Assembly: GCA_009773995.1 (NCBI GenBank)
Contig: VSMY01000012.1
Span: forward strand, 1-32,440
Reading direction: 5' to 3'
Length of the DNA: 32,440 bases
From: Oscillibacter sp.
GTDB taxonomy: Bacteria > Bacillota > Clostridia > Oscillospirales > Oscillospiraceae
Shown here piece after piece: positions 32,170 to 32,440 of this stretch. The notes below the pieces were generated by a model. That model was not told where the DNA came from. It made no database searches and saw only the letters and a list, made by a program, of their open reading frames with translations. The translations under genes were made by a program, and so were the position numbers. How positions within the stretch are numbered: the first letter of the stretch is position 1; the number at the start of each line of letters is the position of its first letter.

Positions 32170-32440
32170 ATGGCAGAGGAACTGGTGCGCATCGAGCTGG
32201 ACTACACCTATACCTACGACCAGTTCACCGTATTCTTCTACGGTAATCAGGTGTTTATAGGCAAGAAGGACTATCCCATAGGGCAGCGCTGTTGGACGTC
32301 ATGAACCTGGACGAGTCGATCCTGGACGAAATTGACCGGCGCGTCAGACTGTTCATCCCCGCCGCCCGGAAGCTGCCCGCAGAAAAAACAGACAGCGCCG
32401 CCGCTCTTGCGCAGGAGCGGCTGAACGCTGTCTGGGAACT
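32170..32440 (+). pseudogene. Mobile-element hypothetical gene with an apparent frameshift, runs off the window
   Basis: The ATG at 32170 follows GGGGGAAG and opens MAEELVRIELDYTYTYDQFT, ending at a TGA (32302-32304) after 44 residues. From about 32280 a second frame is clearly coding-like (RAALLDVMNLDESILDEIDR and onward) and stays open to the window end. Joining the two needs a single-base change near CCCATAGGG (32275-32283). Alternatively the second frame is a separate gene starting at the ATG at 32301, which overlaps the TGA as ATGA. Family not recognised. Confidence 0.5.

Larger units (their letters stand above)
27688..32440. mobile_element. Integrative mobilizable element inserted at tRNA-Arg, left part only
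   Basis: From the tRNA inward lie, all on the minus strand, a tyrosine recombinase, a MobP-type relaxase, a MobC-like protein, an oriT-like gap, a winged-helix protein and an excisionase-like protein, then a plus-strand gene. Base composition is visibly less GC-rich than the chromosome to the left, with more A/T-ending codons. No conjugation-pore genes are seen before the window ends, so whether this is a full ICE or only mobilizable is open. Confidence 0.85.

Noticed and set aside
1..32440. CRISPR array or tandem short-repeat array
   Set aside because: No regularly spaced repeats of 20-40 bases were seen anywhere in the window.

Overview
The window is a piece of a GC-rich, spore-forming, strictly anaerobic Clostridia chromosome. 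The evidence is a SpoIIE phosphatase, a group-B-like [FeFe]-hydrogenase, a reverse rubrerythrin with a rubredoxin, VanRS-like two-component systems, strong Firmicutes ribosome binding sites, and high GC with C/G-ending codons. An Oscillospiraceae-type gut organism (Flavonifractor, Lawsonibacter or Intestinimonas kind) fits best. That placement is inference, not a database result.

Left part (1-8.65 kb): the 3' end of spoIIE closes with a hairpin terminator. A gene-free stretch of about 680 bp follows, built as a large nested inverted repeat. Two minus-strand regulatory units come next. One is a response regulator with a multi-membrane-segment histidine kinase (4346-5044 and 1984-4371), preceded by an exact 11-bp tandem repeat that looks like an operator. 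The other is an operon of a DUF4340 membrane protein, a response regulator, a histidine kinase and a 48-residue protein, with a clear sigma-A promoter at 8623-8652 and a terminator at 5132-5159.

Redox block (8.9-11.5 kb, plus strand): a [FeFe]-hydrogenase-like protein with its own consensus promoter, then reverse rubrerythrin and a GTG-started rubredoxin with an unusual CxCG knuckle. A cytidylate-kinase-like protein and a REC-GGDEF diguanylate cyclase with an intact I-site follow, each with its own promoter.

Catabolic and housekeeping block (13.5-22.8 kb, minus strand): a partial myo-inositol catabolic operon (iolE, iolB, iolD, iolG), without the kinase, aldolase or semialdehyde dehydrogenase steps, with regulatory-looking repeats ahead of iolE and between iolE and iolB. 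Upstream lies a second operon: NifS/IscS-like cysteine desulfurase, MATE transporter, RlmA-type rRNA methyltransferase and isochorismatase-family hydrolase. Its promoter abuts that of the plus-strand mtaB-yfbR pair. Next come an exported YcdB/SLH-like protein and an HPr-like protein that lacks the phosphorylatable histidine but keeps the regulatory serine.

Right end (27.6-32.44 kb): tRNA-Arg(ACG) with encoded CCA is the attachment site of an integrative, mobilizable element of visibly lower GC. Reading inward it carries a 5'-truncated tyrosine recombinase, a MobP-type relaxase with Sel1-like repeats, a MobC-like protein, an oriT-like gap, a winged-helix protein and an excisionase-like protein, all on the minus strand, and a plus-strand gene with an apparent frameshift that runs off the window. 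The relaxase and integrase lie in one frame, separated only by a TGA. The other end of the element is outside the window.
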